This document shows positions 34,816 through 43,521 of a stretch of DNA of 64,000 nucleotides, piece after piece. The notes beneath the pieces were generated by a model that was given only the letters and a program-made list of their open reading frames with translations, searched no databases and had not been told where the DNA came from. The position numbers and the translations under genes were made by a program. How positions within the stretch are numbered: the stretch's first letter is position 1; each line of letters opens with the position of its first letter. Origin of the DNA: an uncultured Eubacteriales bacterium (lineage in GTDB: Bacteria > Bacillota > Clostridia > Oscillospirales > CAG-272); the NCBI GenBank assembly GCA_934434925.1, contig CAKSAC010000004.1:62001-126000 (forward strand). The letters are read 5' to 3'.

Positions 34816-34862
34816 TTCCTCGCTTTCCAAAGCAAAATCCGGCACGGCGAAGCCCCGGCCGT

Positions 34863-35663
34863 TTATGATTGTTTTTGATAAACCAAAACCGAAAAAACCG
34901 CTTCGGTTTCAAGAGAATCCAGTGCGGCAAGCCGTTCTCTTCCGGCCGCCGGCGTCCGGTAATAATAAGGAGTCATGGCAAAAAGATCGGCAATCGCCCC
35001 GCAATCCGGAAGTGTAAAAGAAAAGGCTATCTCTTCTTTTTGTAAAAACTTCAACCCGGGTAATTCTTCGTCGGCCGCCGGATTTTCGTATGGCGTATCG
35101 TAAAGCACCTTTTTCATGGAAAAAAGATGACGCGCCCCCGGAACCGCCAGCAAAAAAATCCCGTCCGGGCGGAGAATGCGGGCATATTCCTCAATCGCCA
35201 GCGGCGCAAACAGGCAGGAAAGAAACGCGGCCGAACAATCCGGAAACGGCAAGCGATATACGCTGGCAACGGCAAATCGTACATCCGGCAACGCCTTCGC
35301 CGCCAATCTGAGTGCGTCTTTCGACAAATCGAAGCCCACGCACCGGCCGAACCGACGTGAAAGCGCCTCGGTATAATAGCCTTCCCCGCAACCGGCATCC
35401 ACACAGATTCCGTCCGGTTCAGCATACGCTTCGGCAATCCGGTCAAGAGCCGCCCGGAGAGGCGCGTAAAATCCGCGGGAAAGGAAACGATGACGCGCCG
35501 CAATCATTTCACGGTTATCCCCGTGTGCCGGAGAAGAACCCGTCAGCAGATTGACATATCCGCGCGCCGAAATATCGAAACTGTGCCCCGCCGGGCAGAA
35601 TAGCCGCTTTTCTTCACGGGCAAGACGGGCGCGGCAAACCGGACAGAGAAAGTCGGATAACAT
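34863..35663 (-). CDS. rlmA: 23S rRNA (guanine-N1)-methyltransferase RlmA
   Basis: 266 residues. The N-terminal zinc finger CPVCRARL ... CPAGHSFD and the following GYVNLLTGS, HGDNREMIAARHRFL are diagnostic of RlmA/TlrB. The SAM domain follows (VDAGCGEGYYTE). It methylates G745 or G748 in helix 35 of 23S rRNA; the subclass cannot be told here. GGAGGGA precedes the ATG. Confidence 0.93.
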   Translation of the reverse strand: MLSDFLCPVCRARLAREEKRLFCPAGHSFDISARGYVNLLTGSSPAHGDNREMIAARHRFLSRGFYAPLRAALDRIAEAYAEPDGICVDAGCGEGYYTEALSRRFGRCVGFDLSKDALRLAAKALPDVRFAVASVYRLPFPDCSAAFLSCLFAPLAIEEYARILRPDGIFLLAVPGARHLFSMKKVLYDTPYENPAADEELPGLKFLQKEEIAFSFTLPDCGAIADLFAMTPYYYRTPAAGRERLAALDSLETEAVFSVLVYQKQS

Positions 35664-35940
35664 AATCCCTCCTTCGGAAAAATCGTTACGCAGACGGCAA
35701 AAACCCTATCGTTCCCTGCAAAAAAAACGCAAAACGCACGGCGCAGACCGCAGAGCAGGCAAAAAGAATGCGTCCGACGCGGTCAAAGGAACCGGCCGAT
35801 GGCGGCAACAGGCAATCCGCAAAGAGCAGGGTGACGGCGAAGCGCGCTTTTAGAGTCGGTCCGCCCGTGCCGGGAGCCACGCTGTATGACAAAAAACTAT
35901 TCGATGAGCATGGCGTCCCCGTAATGTATGCGATATAAGA
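35664..35940. other. Gene-free spacer, nothing certain
   Basis: About 280 bases between rlmA and the toxin-antitoxin cassette. One short plus-strand frame (35768-35938) ends in GATLYDKKLFDEHGVPVMYAI-like residues, which could be a gene remnant, but it has no ribosome site and no recognised family. Confidence 0.3.
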
Positions 35941-35975
35941 AATTACCGATTGGCAGACTTTCGCAAACCAATCGG
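35941..35975 (-). terminator. Hairpin after the toxin-antitoxin pair
   Basis: Minus strand CCGATTGG (35968-35975) pairs with CCAATCGG (35946-35953), then AATTTCTTAT. The stem sequence is the same as in the queA terminator on the other side of the cassette. Confidence 0.55.
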
Positions 35976-35988
35976 CAATCGGAATCGT

Positions 35989-36273
35989 TCAATGGCTTGC
36001 AGGTACGAACTCTACCTTCAATTTCATTCCCATTCCGTCTGCCAACCTCTGAAGAGTACGCAAAGAAGGATTAGCATTACCATTTTCCAATTTACTGATG
36101 TCAGCCTGTGCAATTCCGGTACGAGCTGCTAAATCCTTTTGTGTCAGTCCCGCTGCTTTCCTTGCGTCAAGCATTGCCTGAATAATGGAAAACTCCGCAT
36201 CAAGCGCATCATATTCTTTTTTGAAATCTTCATTTTGAAGTTGTTCATTCAAAAAATCCTTGTAATTCGTCAT
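35989..36273 (-). CDS. higA: HTH antitoxin, HigA/XRE type
   Basis: 94 residues with a Xre helix-turn-helix in the C-terminal half (RKAAGLTQKDLAARTGIAQ, then ISKLENGNANPSLRTL). It should neutralise the upstream toxin and repress their shared promoter at the GGGATAAATCCC palindromes. GGGAGGG precedes the ATG. Toxin-first order is the hallmark of HigBA systems. Confidence 0.88.
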   Translation of the reverse strand: MTNYKDFLNEQLQNEDFKKEYDALDAEFSIIQAMLDARKAAGLTQKDLAARTGIAQADISKLENGNANPSLRTLQRLADGMGMKLKVEFVPASH

Positions 36274-36274
36274 A

Positions 36275-36628
36275 TCATTTTCCCTCCCTGTTCAAAAATT
36301 CATTTCGATATTTCTTTGCAAGATCAATTTCGTTTTTAGGAGTTTTTTGCGTTTTTTTGACAAAACCATTTGTAAGGACAATTTTTCTGCCGATAACAAA
36401 AAAGTACAACACTCTCGATATATTCGAACCGCTTTTCGCTCTGATTTCAAATATTCCATCAACGAGGTGTTCCGAATACGGCATTCGGAGCGCCGTTCCG
36501 TTTTTTGCCAATAAGTCAATTGTTCGCAATAATCTCGCTCTCATTTTATCGTCAACGGATAAAAGAAATTCTTTCACCGGTTCACTTCCATCGGGCTTAT
36601 CATAAAAAACAATCTCAAATTCCTGCAT
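36275..36628 (-). CDS. higB: RelE-superfamily toxin, HigB/Gp49 type
   Basis: 117 residues. The pattern of a phage-derived Gp49/HigB-like RelE fold is visible: EFLLSVDDKMRARLLRTIDL, KSGSNISRVLYFFV, VLTNGFVKKTQKTPKNEID with the basic catalytic face and final EIDLAKKYRNEF. Such toxins cleave mRNA on the ribosome. The gene and its antitoxin are visibly richer in A+T than their neighbours, which suggests recent transfer. AGGAGA precedes the ATG. Confidence 0.88.
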   Translation of the reverse strand: MQEFEIVFYDKPDGSEPVKEFLLSVDDKMRARLLRTIDLLAKNGTALRMPYSEHLVDGIFEIRAKSGSNISRVLYFFVIGRKIVLTNGFVKKTQKTPKNEIDLAKKYRNEFLNREGK

Positions 36629-36648
36629 TTATAGTGTCTCCTAAAAAT

Positions 36649-36691
36649 ATGGGATTTATCCCTTATCTATATTATATGGGATTTATCCCAT
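36649..36691. promoter_or_regulatory. Twin operator of the higBA promoter
   Basis: Two near-identical palindromes, ATGGGATTTATCCCAT (36676-36691) and ATGGGATTTATCCCTT (36649-36664), 27 bp apart. The first fills the spacer between -35 and -10, the second lies in the early leader; this is the layout expected for autorepression by HigA. Confidence 0.8.
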
Positions 36692-36699
36692 TTTGTCAA
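36671..36699 (-). promoter_or_regulatory. Promoter of higBA
   Basis: Minus strand TTGACA (36694-36699), 17-bp spacer, TATAAT (36671-36676), full consensus and overlapped by an operator palindrome. Confidence 0.9.
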
Positions 36700-36858
36700 T
36701 AGATTTTCACAAGTTTTTTTCAAAAAAATTTAACCGTTTCTTATATCCCATAAGCATCGCCCCCCGATGTTCATATAAGAAAACGCCTTACTTTCACTAA
36801 GCAAAATTCGTCCAATTTGGCAACAAAACAAAAAAATGAAGCTGATATCAGCTCGTTG
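36700..36858. other. Gene-free AT-rich spacer
   Basis: Between the higBA promoter and the queA terminator I see no gene. A GGGGGGCGAT-type hairpin (CATCGG/CCGATG-like bases near 36755-36770) and one more TGGGATATAAG word, similar to the operator half-site, are the only features. Confidence 0.35.
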
Positions 36859-36859
36859 C

Positions 36860-36900
36860 AAAAAATTACCAATCGGTTGCGAGTTTACCGATTGGTAATT
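36860..36900 (-). terminator. Terminator of queA
   Basis: Perfect 13-bp stem AATTACCAATCGG (36864-36876) / CCGATTGGTAATT (36888-36900), 11-base loop, then six T on the minus strand. Confidence 0.85.
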
Positions 36901-36949
36901 CCGTATATTATTCGTTTTTTGATTTGTAAATATTGCACAAAAAGTTCTT

Positions 36950-38023
36950 TTATCCTATAAACATCGCATCCCCGAAAGAAAAGAACCGATACCTCTCTTT
37001 GACCGCTTCGCGATACGCGCGCAAAATGTAATCCCGCCCCGCCAGTGCCGAAACAAGCATAATCAGGGTACTTTCGGGCAAATGAAAGTTTGTAATCAGG
37101 GCATCGACCGCGCGGAAACGATAGCCCGGATAGATGAAAATCCCCGTTTCTCCGCTCATCGGGTGTACCACGCCGTTTTCGTCTGTTACGCTTTCAAGTA
37201 CCCGGCAGGCGGTTGTTCCCACGGCGACGATACGCCCCCCGGCAGAACGGCGCTCATTGATTAAATCGGCCGTTTTTTGCTCAATATGAAAATGTTCGGC
37301 GTGCATCAGATGATCGGCAATCTTCTCGGCTTTCACAGGGCGGAATGTGCCGAGCCCTACATGAAGTGTCAGTTCTGCGTATGCCGTACCGGAAGCGCGC
37401 ACTTTTTTCAATAATTCTTCCGTAAAATGCAGGCCGGCTGTCGGCGCGGCGGCAGATCCGCGTTCTTTGGCGTACACGGTCTGATAACGCTCTTTATCGT
37501 CAAGCTTTTCGGTAATATAGGGCGGCAGGGGCATATTTCCTACCCGATCCAGCACCTCGTAGATTGAATTGCAGGCGGCCGGATACGAAAAGGAGACCAG
37601 CCGGTTTCCGTCCGGCAAAACCTCTGTAATTTCCGCGCGGAGAATATCGCCGAACACAAAAACGGCCCCCTCTTTCGCGCGTTTTCCCGGACGTACCAGG
37701 CACTCCCAACGACCGTCTTCCCGCATCCGGAGAAGCAGAAGTTCTATCGGAGAACCGTTCTTTGCGAGGCCGAGCAGGCGCGCCGGGATCACGCGGGAAG
37801 AATTGACCACCAGCACGTCTTCCGGACGCAGATATTCACAAATATCATAAAAATGACGATGCGCAATCCCCTCTGTCGCGCGGTCCAGCACCATCAGACG
37901 CGATTCGTCCCGGCGGGCGAGCGGGGTTTGTGCAATCAGCTCTTCGGGCAGATCGTAGTCGAAGTCCCGCGTTGCAAGTTGGGTCGCGGGGCGCTCGTTC
38001 ACGATCACCGGATTCTCTTCCAT
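36950..38023 (-). CDS. queA: S-adenosylmethionine:tRNA ribosyltransferase-isomerase QueA
   Basis: 357 residues. DFDYDLPEELIAQTPL, RDESRLMVLDR, VVNSSRVIPARL, ERGSAAAPTAGLHFTEELL and TNFHLPESTLIMLVSALAG are standard QueA blocks. It makes epoxyqueuosine in the wobble position of GUN tRNAs. The ATG at 38023 has AGAGGTG upstream; longer starts run into the promoter. tgt does not follow here. Confidence 0.96.
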   Translation of the reverse strand: MEENPVIVNERPATQLATRDFDYDLPEELIAQTPLARRDESRLMVLDRATEGIAHRHFYDICEYLRPEDVLVVNSSRVIPARLLGLAKNGSPIELLLLRMREDGRWECLVRPGKRAKEGAVFVFGDILRAEITEVLPDGNRLVSFSYPAACNSIYEVLDRVGNMPLPPYITEKLDDKERYQTVYAKERGSAAAPTAGLHFTEELLKKVRASGTAYAELTLHVGLGTFRPVKAEKIADHLMHAEHFHIEQKTADLINERRSAGGRIVAVGTTACRVLESVTDENGVVHPMSGETGIFIYPGYRFRAVDALITNFHLPESTLIMLVSALAGRDYILRAYREAVKERYRFFSFGDAMFIG

Positions 38024-38062
38024 AAAAACACCTCTTTGGTTTCGGCATATAATAACAATAGC

Positions 38063-38091
38063 ATTATAGTATATTTTTATCGGGAATGCAA
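38063..38091 (-). promoter_or_regulatory. Promoter of queA
   Basis: Minus strand TTGCAT (38086-38091), 17-bp spacer, TATAAT (38063-38068). It sits in the 95-bp gap shared with the divergent dapA. Confidence 0.85.
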
Positions 38092-38118
38092 GTCCTCCCG
38101 TCATCATCGAGGTGTATA

Positions 38119-39012
38119 ATGCGAACAAATCAAAAATTGCCGCCTTTTCGCGGCGTGGCAACGGCTCTCATCACCCCGTTTTTGCACGGAAAAATCGATC
38201 TTGCGCGTTTTAGGGAGCAGATTCGCTTTCAACTGCGCGGCGGCGTTGACGGGCTTGTCGTCTGCGGTACGACGGGCGAAGCCCCGACACTCCGCCCATA
38301 TGAGCGTGATAGTCTGCAAAATGCCGCCCGGGAGGAATCCGCCGGGGCCATCCCCGTCATCATGGGGATCGGGTCCAATGATACGCAAAGTGCCGTATCG
38401 GCCGCAAAACGTGCCGAAAAACTGGGGGCGGACGCGCTGCTGGCCGTCACGCCTTATTATAACAAAGGAACAAAAAACGGGATCGTCAACCACTATTTGA
38501 AAATCGCCGAAGCGACCGGATTACCGCTGATACTCTATAACGTACCCGGAAGGACCGGCGTTGACCTTGACATCGGGCAACTTGTCGCGCTGGCAGAACA
38601 TCCGAATATCTGCGCACTCAAAGACGCGGGCGGAAATATCGAAAAAACAGCCGATATTTGCGCCGCCCTCGGAGAATGTCTGCCGTTGTACAGCGGGAAC
38701 GACAGCCAGATTGTTCCGATTCTTTCGCTCGGCGGGGTCGGGGTCATCTCGGTCCTTTCAAATCTTTTGCCCGAGCTTACCTGCCGGATCTGCAACCTTT
38801 GGTTTGCCGGGAAGGTAAAGGAAAGCGCGGCGCTCCAACTTCGCCTTCTCCCGCTGATTCGTCTTTTGTTTGCGGATGTGAATCCGGCCCCCGTCAAAGC
38901 CGCTATGGAGATCGCCGGATACGACAGCGGCGAACTGCGTCTTCCGCTCTCGGATATAAACGAAGAATTGAAAAGGAAACTTTACAATATGATGAAAATG
39001 CCCGGGAATTGA
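38119..39012 (+). CDS. dapA: 4-hydroxy-tetrahydrodipicolinate synthase
   Basis: 297 residues. GVATALITPF, VVCGTTGEAPTL, TPYYNKGTKNGIVNHY with the catalytic Tyr, LYNVPGRTG and ICALKDAGGN with the Schiff-base Lys are all present. It condenses pyruvate with aspartate semialdehyde, leading to lysine, diaminopimelate and spore dipicolinate. It stands alone and diverges from queA. GAGGTG precedes the ATG. Confidence 0.95.
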   Translation: MRTNQKLPPFRGVATALITPFLHGKIDLARFREQIRFQLRGGVDGLVVCGTTGEAPTLRPYERDSLQNAAREESAGAIPVIMGIGSNDTQSAVSAAKRAEKLGADALLAVTPYYNKGTKNGIVNHYLKIAEATGLPLILYNVPGRTGVDLDIGQLVALAEHPNICALKDAGGNIEKTADICAALGECLPLYSGNDSQIVPILSLGGVGVISVLSNLLPELTCRICNLWFAGKVKESAALQLRLLPLIRLLFADVNPAPVKAAMEIAGYDSGELRLPLSDINEELKRKLYNMMKMPGN

Positions 39013-39090
39013 GGCGTATCAGTGCCGAAAAACGCGGGAAAAAGGCGTTCCGGTTACGCTCTTGCGAAAAAATTGCCGGAAATAATAAAT

Positions 39091-39120
39091 GCCGGAGAAA
39101 TCTTCTCCGGTATTTTCTTG
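39091..39120 (+). terminator. Terminator of dapA
   Basis: CCGGAGAA (39092-39099), 3-base loop, TTCTCCGG (39103-39110), then TATTTTCTTGCTTTTTT. The T-tract merges with the -35 box of the next promoter. Confidence 0.85.
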
Positions 39121-39146
39121 CTTTTTTCGGAAAATCCGTGTATACT
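39118..39146 (+). promoter_or_regulatory. Promoter of the 39179 gene
   Basis: TTGCTT (39118-39123), 17-bp spacer, TATACT (39141-39146). Confidence 0.78.
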
Positions 39147-39178
39147 ACAATAGAATAACAGGAAAGAGAGCAACCCTT

Positions 39179-40198
39179 ATGCCGCGGATCGACCGATATT
39201 ACCGCAATCTGTATACTTCCCCTGCTAAGCGGGCCATGCGCGCGCTGCTCCTTTTGCTTTTATCTTTTCTGCTCATCGCGGGAGCCGCTTTCGGGATTCG
39301 GCGTTTGTCGGCCTCTTCCTTTTATCGGGACGCCGTGCAGGAAACCGGTGTTCCGGGGCTTGACAGCGGGCTTGTTCCGCAAGGGCTTGCATATCTGCCG
39401 GAAGAAGACCTGTATCTGATTTCCGGTTATCGCGGAAAGGACGGCGCGGCCCTTCTTTCATACACTTCTCCGGACGGCACACGGCAAGGGCTGATCTCTC
39501 TTGTCAAGGAAAACCTGGAGCCGCTGATTCTGCACTGCGGCGGTATCGCGGCGGGTGACGACTTTCTCTATATCGCAGGATGTGACGGATATTGTTATGT
39601 GGTCGCGCGTGACGCTCTCCTTGCGACCCGAGAGGCCGTTTTGCCTGTTACGGGGCGTTTCCCGGCCGGTAACATGGCGGATTTCTGCTTTTTCTCAGAC
39701 GGTCATCTCTATATCGGAGAATTTTATCATCCCGTCAAATTCACGACCGAGAAAGAACATCACATAGTGACCCCCGCCGGAGACAGGCATTATGCGCTGA
39801 TGCTTGCTTACCCGAAAGACCGCGAAGGCGCATACGGTCTTGCCGCCCGGGCGGATGCCGCCTTTTCGATCCCCGGACGAATCCAGGGCGGATGCCGGGT
39901 GGGCGATACGATTATCCTCTCCGCGTCTTCTCTCTTTGAGCGTACTCATTTGTCCTTTTTCAATCTGCAAAAAGCAGAGAAAAACCTGTCGGAATATCAT
40001 GACGGTGATACAGTTCTCCCGCTTTTTCATCTTGACAGCCACAGTCTGGAAAGCACCCGCACCCTGCCGCCGATGTCAGAAGGCATCTGCATCCGAAACG
40101 GGAACGTTTCAATCGTTTTTGAATCGGCTGCCCGGCGGTTTTTCTCCTTCGGCCGCCTGTTCGGCGGAGAGTATCTGTACAGTCTTCCCCTTCCCTGA
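39179..40198 (+). CDS. Unknown membrane-anchored, propeller-like protein
   Basis: 339 residues, family not recognised. One N-terminal membrane helix (about 20-42) is followed by an outside domain with repeated beta-turn segments: GLVPQGLAYLPEEDLYLISGY, GGIAAGDDFLYIAG, MADFCFFSDGHLYIGEFY, and RIQGGCRVGDTIILS. The spacing suggests a beta-propeller or Kelch/YncE-like fold. ATG 39179 lies after GGAAAGAG. It is monocistronic. Function unknown; a surface-binding role is only a guess. Confidence 0.75.
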   Translation: MPRIDRYYRNLYTSPAKRAMRALLLLLLSFLLIAGAAFGIRRLSASSFYRDAVQETGVPGLDSGLVPQGLAYLPEEDLYLISGYRGKDGAALLSYTSPDGTRQGLISLVKENLEPLILHCGGIAAGDDFLYIAGCDGYCYVVARDALLATREAVLPVTGRFPAGNMADFCFFSDGHLYIGEFYHPVKFTTEKEHHIVTPAGDRHYALMLAYPKDREGAYGLAARADAAFSIPGRIQGGCRVGDTIILSASSLFERTHLSFFNLQKAEKNLSEYHDGDTVLPLFHLDSHSLESTRTLPPMSEGICIRNGNVSIVFESAARRFFSFGRLFGGEYLYSLPLP

Positions 40199-40200
40199 CC

Positions 40201-40254
40201 GCCCGGAATGCTTTGCTTGCCCGGAAAGCTTTGCTTGCCCGGAATGCTCCGGCA
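40201..40254. repeat. Three copies of an 18-bp direct repeat
   Basis: GCCCGGAATGCTTTGCTT (40201-40218), then two copies with one and about five changes (40219-40236, 40237-40254). It starts three bases after the preceding stop codon. Confidence 0.88.
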
Positions 40255-40290
40255 ATTCCTTCGTCCGGAACATTTCTGCACAGGCATAGA

Positions 40291-40317
40291 AAAAAGCGCG
40301 GAAAACCCGCGCTTTTT
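40291..40317. terminator. Bidirectional terminator, 39179 gene / tyrS
   Basis: AAAAAGCGCGG pairs with CCGCGCTTTTT around a short A-rich loop; both strands gain a T-tract. Confidence 0.88.
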
Positions 40318-40385
40318 TGATGGAAAAACCCGAAGAAACCGGTCTGCCAAAGACAAATCGTAGAAACCGGTCTGCCGGAGCGGGT

Positions 40386-41606
40386 TTAACCGAGGATGAG
40401 TTTTTTGTAGATTTTTTTGCCTTTGCGGAGCAGAACGCCGGCTGTCAGCTCCTCCCGGGTGAAGGTCTTTTTGATATCGGTGACTTTCTCTCCGTTGGCC
40501 ATGACACCACCCTGCTCTACCGCGCGACGTGCTTCGGAACGCGAGGCAGTCATTCCCGCAGCGCAAAGAAGCGCCAGAATATCGGGGTCGCCGTTTTCAA
40601 AAAGCGTCTCTTCTGCCGGAACGGCGGGCATATCGCCGGAATCCCCGTTGCCGAACAGCGCACGGGAGGAGGCGCGGGCCGCTTCGGCTTCCTCTTCTCC
40701 GTGAACAAGTTTGGTCAGTTCGTACGCGAGGATATCCTTGGCTTCGTTCAGCCGGCTCCCTTCCCACGCGTCCATCTTATTAATTTCTTCCAGCGGAAGG
40801 AAGGTCAGCATACGGATACATTTGAGAACATCGGCATCATCGACATTGCGCCAGTACTGATAGAACTCATAGGGTGGGGTCTTGTTGGGATCGAGCCAGA
40901 CGGCACCGGAGGCGGTCTTACCCATCTTTTTGCCTTCGGAGTTCAGAAGGAGCGTAATCGTCATGGCATAGGCATCCTTGCCCAGCTTACGGCGAATCAG
41001 CTCGGTTCCGCCCAGCATATTCGACCACTGATCATCTCCGCCGAACTGCATATTGCAACCGTAGGTCTTGTAGAGGTGATAGAAGTCGTAACTCTGCATA
41101 ATCATGTAGTTGAATTCCAGGAAAGAAAGCCCTTTTTCCATCCGCTGACGATAGCATTCGGCCGTCAGCATCCGGTTGACCGAGAAGCAGGCTCCGACAT
41201 CACGCAGAAGGTCGATATAGTGCAGAGGGAGAAGCCAGTCTGCATTGTTGACCATCATGGCTTTCCCTTCCCCGAACTCGATAAACCGGCTCATTTGTTT
41301 AAGGAAACAATCGCAGTTATGCTGAATGGTTTCGGGGGTCATCATGGAACGCATATCGGTACGCCCGGAGGGGTCGCCGATATATCCAGTACCGCCGCCA
41401 ATCAACACGATCGGGCGGTTTCCGGCCATCTGGAGCCGTTTCATCAGGCAGAGCGCCATAAAATGGCCGACATGGAGACTGTCTGCCGTCGGGTCAAATC
41501 CGATATAGAAGGTGGCGTTCCCCTCATTGATCAAGTCACGGATCTCGGTTTCATCGGTCACTTGCGCAATCAGTCCGCGCGCGGCCAACTCTTCATAAAT
41601 TTTCAT
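40386..41606 (-). CDS. tyrS: Tyrosyl-tRNA synthetase
   Basis: 406 residues. The class I signatures are HVGH (in DSLHVGHFMAL) and KMGKT; GGGTGYIGDPSGR and QFGGDDQWSNM are the tyrosine pocket. A C-terminal S4 RNA-binding domain (SRSEARRAVEQGGVMANG) is present. The leader is under 60 bases if it starts after nif3, so no T-box is visible. Confidence 0.97.
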   Translation of the reverse strand: MKIYEELAARGLIAQVTDETEIRDLINEGNATFYIGFDPTADSLHVGHFMALCLMKRLQMAGNRPIVLIGGGTGYIGDPSGRTDMRSMMTPETIQHNCDCFLKQMSRFIEFGEGKAMMVNNADWLLPLHYIDLLRDVGACFSVNRMLTAECYRQRMEKGLSFLEFNYMIMQSYDFYHLYKTYGCNMQFGGDDQWSNMLGGTELIRRKLGKDAYAMTITLLLNSEGKKMGKTASGAVWLDPNKTPPYEFYQYWRNVDDADVLKCIRMLTFLPLEEINKMDAWEGSRLNEAKDILAYELTKLVHGEEEAEAARASSRALFGNGDSGDMPAVPAEETLFENGDPDILALLCAAGMTASRSEARRAVEQGGVMANGEKVTDIKKTFTREELTAGVLLRKGKKIYKKLILG

Positions 41607-41664
41607 TTTTTATCCTTCCCCGGCTTTTGCCGTTTTTATGTTCTTCATAAATATTCGCACAGAA

Positions 41665-42423
41665 TCATTGTACGGTAATCCCGCAGGAATTATAGTAGCC
41701 CGTCTCGATTTCAGGGAACCATTCCGGCAGGCATTCCGCCCAGCTTTTCGGTAACAGGTCTTCCGTATAAAAATGCCCCGCCTCAATCATGGCCATGCCG
41801 GTTTCCGCTGCTTCGTTAACGCTCTCATAGGAAAGCCTCCCGGAAAGATAAACATCGGCACCGGCGGCGTGTGCCGCGGGTATTTCTTCTTTCCCGCTTC
41901 CGCCGAGCACCGCCACGCGGCGGACTTCTTTTTCGTCTCCCGCGCACAGAACGGCCGGGCAGGCCAGCGCCGCCCGCACAAGGTCGGCAAAAGCGGAAAG
42001 CGGAAGCGCCTCCGGCAAACTGCCGATACGCCCTGTTCCATCCCCGAAGGGCGAGACATCAGAAAGGCCGAGCGCCTCTGCAAGAAGGTCGTTCACGCCG
42101 CCGTTTGCGGCATCGGCCCGGGTGTGAAAGGAGAGGACGCTGATCCCTGCTCCGATAAGCGTCAAGAGCCGCTTGCCCGTGACGGTTTCGGGCGTCACGC
42201 TTGCGACAGGGTGAAAAAGAAGCGGGTGATGTGAGAGGATTACGTCATATCCCTCCCGGCAGGCCTGTTCAACGGCGCCGCCGGTAATATCGAGCGTACA
42301 AAGAACGCGCCGTACCGGCGCGTCGGTATCCGGGCAGACCATCAGCCCGTCATGATCCCATTCAGCGCGCAAAGTATCGGGATATCGCCGGGAGAGTTCC
42401 CGGTAAAGTTCACTGACCGTCAT
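41665..42423 (-). CDS. Nif3-like dinuclear metal-centre protein
   Basis: 252 residues. Metal ligands appear in VILSHHPLLFHP, SFHTRADAANGGVNDLL and at the end in IEAGHFYTED. The family is linked to GTP cyclohydrolase-like activity but its role is unsettled. The ATG at 42423 overlaps trmK by 14 bases. The trmK-nif3 pair is conserved in Firmicutes (yqfN-yqfO). Confidence 0.93.
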   Translation of the reverse strand: MTVSELYRELSRRYPDTLRAEWDHDGLMVCPDTDAPVRRVLCTLDITGGAVEQACREGYDVILSHHPLLFHPVASVTPETVTGKRLLTLIGAGISVLSFHTRADAANGGVNDLLAEALGLSDVSPFGDGTGRIGSLPEALPLSAFADLVRAALACPAVLCAGDEKEVRRVAVLGGSGKEEIPAAHAAGADVYLSGRLSYESVNEAAETGMAMIEAGHFYTEDLLPKSWAECLPEWFPEIETGYYNSCGITVQ

Positions 42424-43132
42424 GCTGTATTCTCTCTTTCTCCGCGTCGAGCGCGGCAAGATACGCCTCTTCATCTGCTGTGTCGCGGCCGCCGGCCTTG
42501 CGGCCTTTCAATCTGGCAAGGGATGCCAGCCGCAAACGCGAAAGTTCCGCAAGATATGCCTTTTTTTCTTCTTCTCCGATGACGCTCGGACGGCCAAGCA
42601 GCAGCTCGGCGCGGCTAACCTCTCCCGGTGCGGAAAAAAAGGCGCACAAAACCCGATATATTCGCCCTGCGGCTACCGCTATGCGCTCGGATTCCAAGGT
42701 AAATCCCGCTTCATATAAATACCGGCGCAAAACCTCGGGGCGGCTCATCGGTTGCAGGATCAGACGGACCCCCGGATCCTTTATAAAAGGTGCCGCCGCG
42801 AGAATCGAAGCAATCATCTCGCCTCCCATCCCGCACACGGCAATATCGGTCAGCCCCAGGTCTTCCATCCCGGAAAGCCCGTCCGTCAGTAAAAAATCAA
42901 TCCGATCGCTCTTTCCGGCGGCCATAGCATTTCTTCTGGCACGGGAAAGCGGCCCCTCCGCCACATCAGAAGCGACGGCGCGGCCAATCCGTCCGACGGA
43001 AAGCAGATAAAGCGGGAGATAGGCATGATCGGTTCCCACATCGGCAAAGACCGCCCCCTCCCGCACAAATTCAGCCGCCACCCGCAAGCGGGCATCCGGC
43101 AAAGGGGTTTTTATGCCGTTACGCTCATTCAC
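42410..43132 (-). CDS. trmK: tRNA (adenine22-N1)-methyltransferase TrmK
   Basis: 240 residues. FADVGTDHAYLPLYLL is motif I, followed by ASDVAEGPL, ICGMGG-type DIAVCGMGGEMIA and LQPMSRPEVLR, all diagnostic. A C-terminal helical hairpin closes the protein. It forms m1A22 in tRNAs. The start overlaps the upstream DUF1858 gene by 8 bases. Confidence 0.94.
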   Translation of the reverse strand: MNERNGIKTPLPDARLRVAAEFVREGAVFADVGTDHAYLPLYLLSVGRIGRAVASDVAEGPLSRARRNAMAAGKSDRIDFLLTDGLSGMEDLGLTDIAVCGMGGEMIASILAAAPFIKDPGVRLILQPMSRPEVLRRYLYEAGFTLESERIAVAAGRIYRVLCAFFSAPGEVSRAELLLGRPSVIGEEEKKAYLAELSRLRLASLARLKGRKAGGRDTADEEAYLAALDAEKERIQHDGQ

Positions 43133-43322
43133 CGAGAAACTGATTCAGTTTCCGTATCAGTTCGTTTGCATCCTGCCCGTGAACGGCGCAGGCCTCTTCG
43201 ACGCTCTCCATGCGTGAAACGGGGCAATCAAAGCAATGCATCCCGATGGCGGCAAAAATCTCTTTTGTTCCCTCGTTGAAATCAATGATGTCGCCGATAA
43301 CGGTATCTTTTGTAACTTTCAT
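43125..43322 (-). CDS. DUF1858 redox-disulfide domain protein
   Basis: 65 residues. MKVTKDTVIGDIIDFN and the disulfide region GMHCFDCPVSRMESVEEAC match the hybrid-cluster-protein-associated DUF1858 family. A CxxC pair could act as a thiol redox switch. It is the first gene of the trmK-nif3 operon, directly behind a promoter. Confidence 0.92.
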   Translation of the reverse strand: MKVTKDTVIGDIIDFNEGTKEIFAAIGMHCFDCPVSRMESVEEACAVHGQDANELIRKLNQFLGE

Positions 43323-43354
43323 CTCAAATCCTCACATTTTCTTTATATAGAAAC

Positions 43355-43382
43355 ATTGTACCATAGTTTCCGGAAAAGTCAA
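43355..43382 (-). promoter_or_regulatory. Promoter of the DUF1858-trmK-nif3 operon
   Basis: Minus strand TTGACT (43377-43382), 16-bp spacer, TACAAT (43355-43360). Confidence 0.75.
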
Positions 43383-43489
43383 GGCACGGCAGAAATATTT
43401 TCCGGGAATACGGCGAATATGGGCTTGCCTTCCGGCAAATTGCGCTTTTTTATATTATTTTGTAAAGTTTTCTTTTCATTTTCCCGGTA

Positions 43490-43521
43490 AAAACGGGGAA
43501 GAGTGACGCTTCCCCGCTTTT
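43490..43521 (-). terminator. Terminator of the two-component operon
   Basis: Minus strand GGGGAAG, 7-base loop, CTTCCCC (43495-43515), then GTTTTTA, directly after the kinase stop. Confidence 0.85.

Noticed and set aside
35768..35938. Small plus-strand gene ending in LFDEHGVPVMYAI
   Set aside because: No ribosome site, basic low-complexity front and no family likeness; may be a remnant at best.
41607..41664. T-box leader before tyrS
   Set aside because: Only 58 bases separate tyrS from nif3 and no T-box or specifier-loop sequence is seen.
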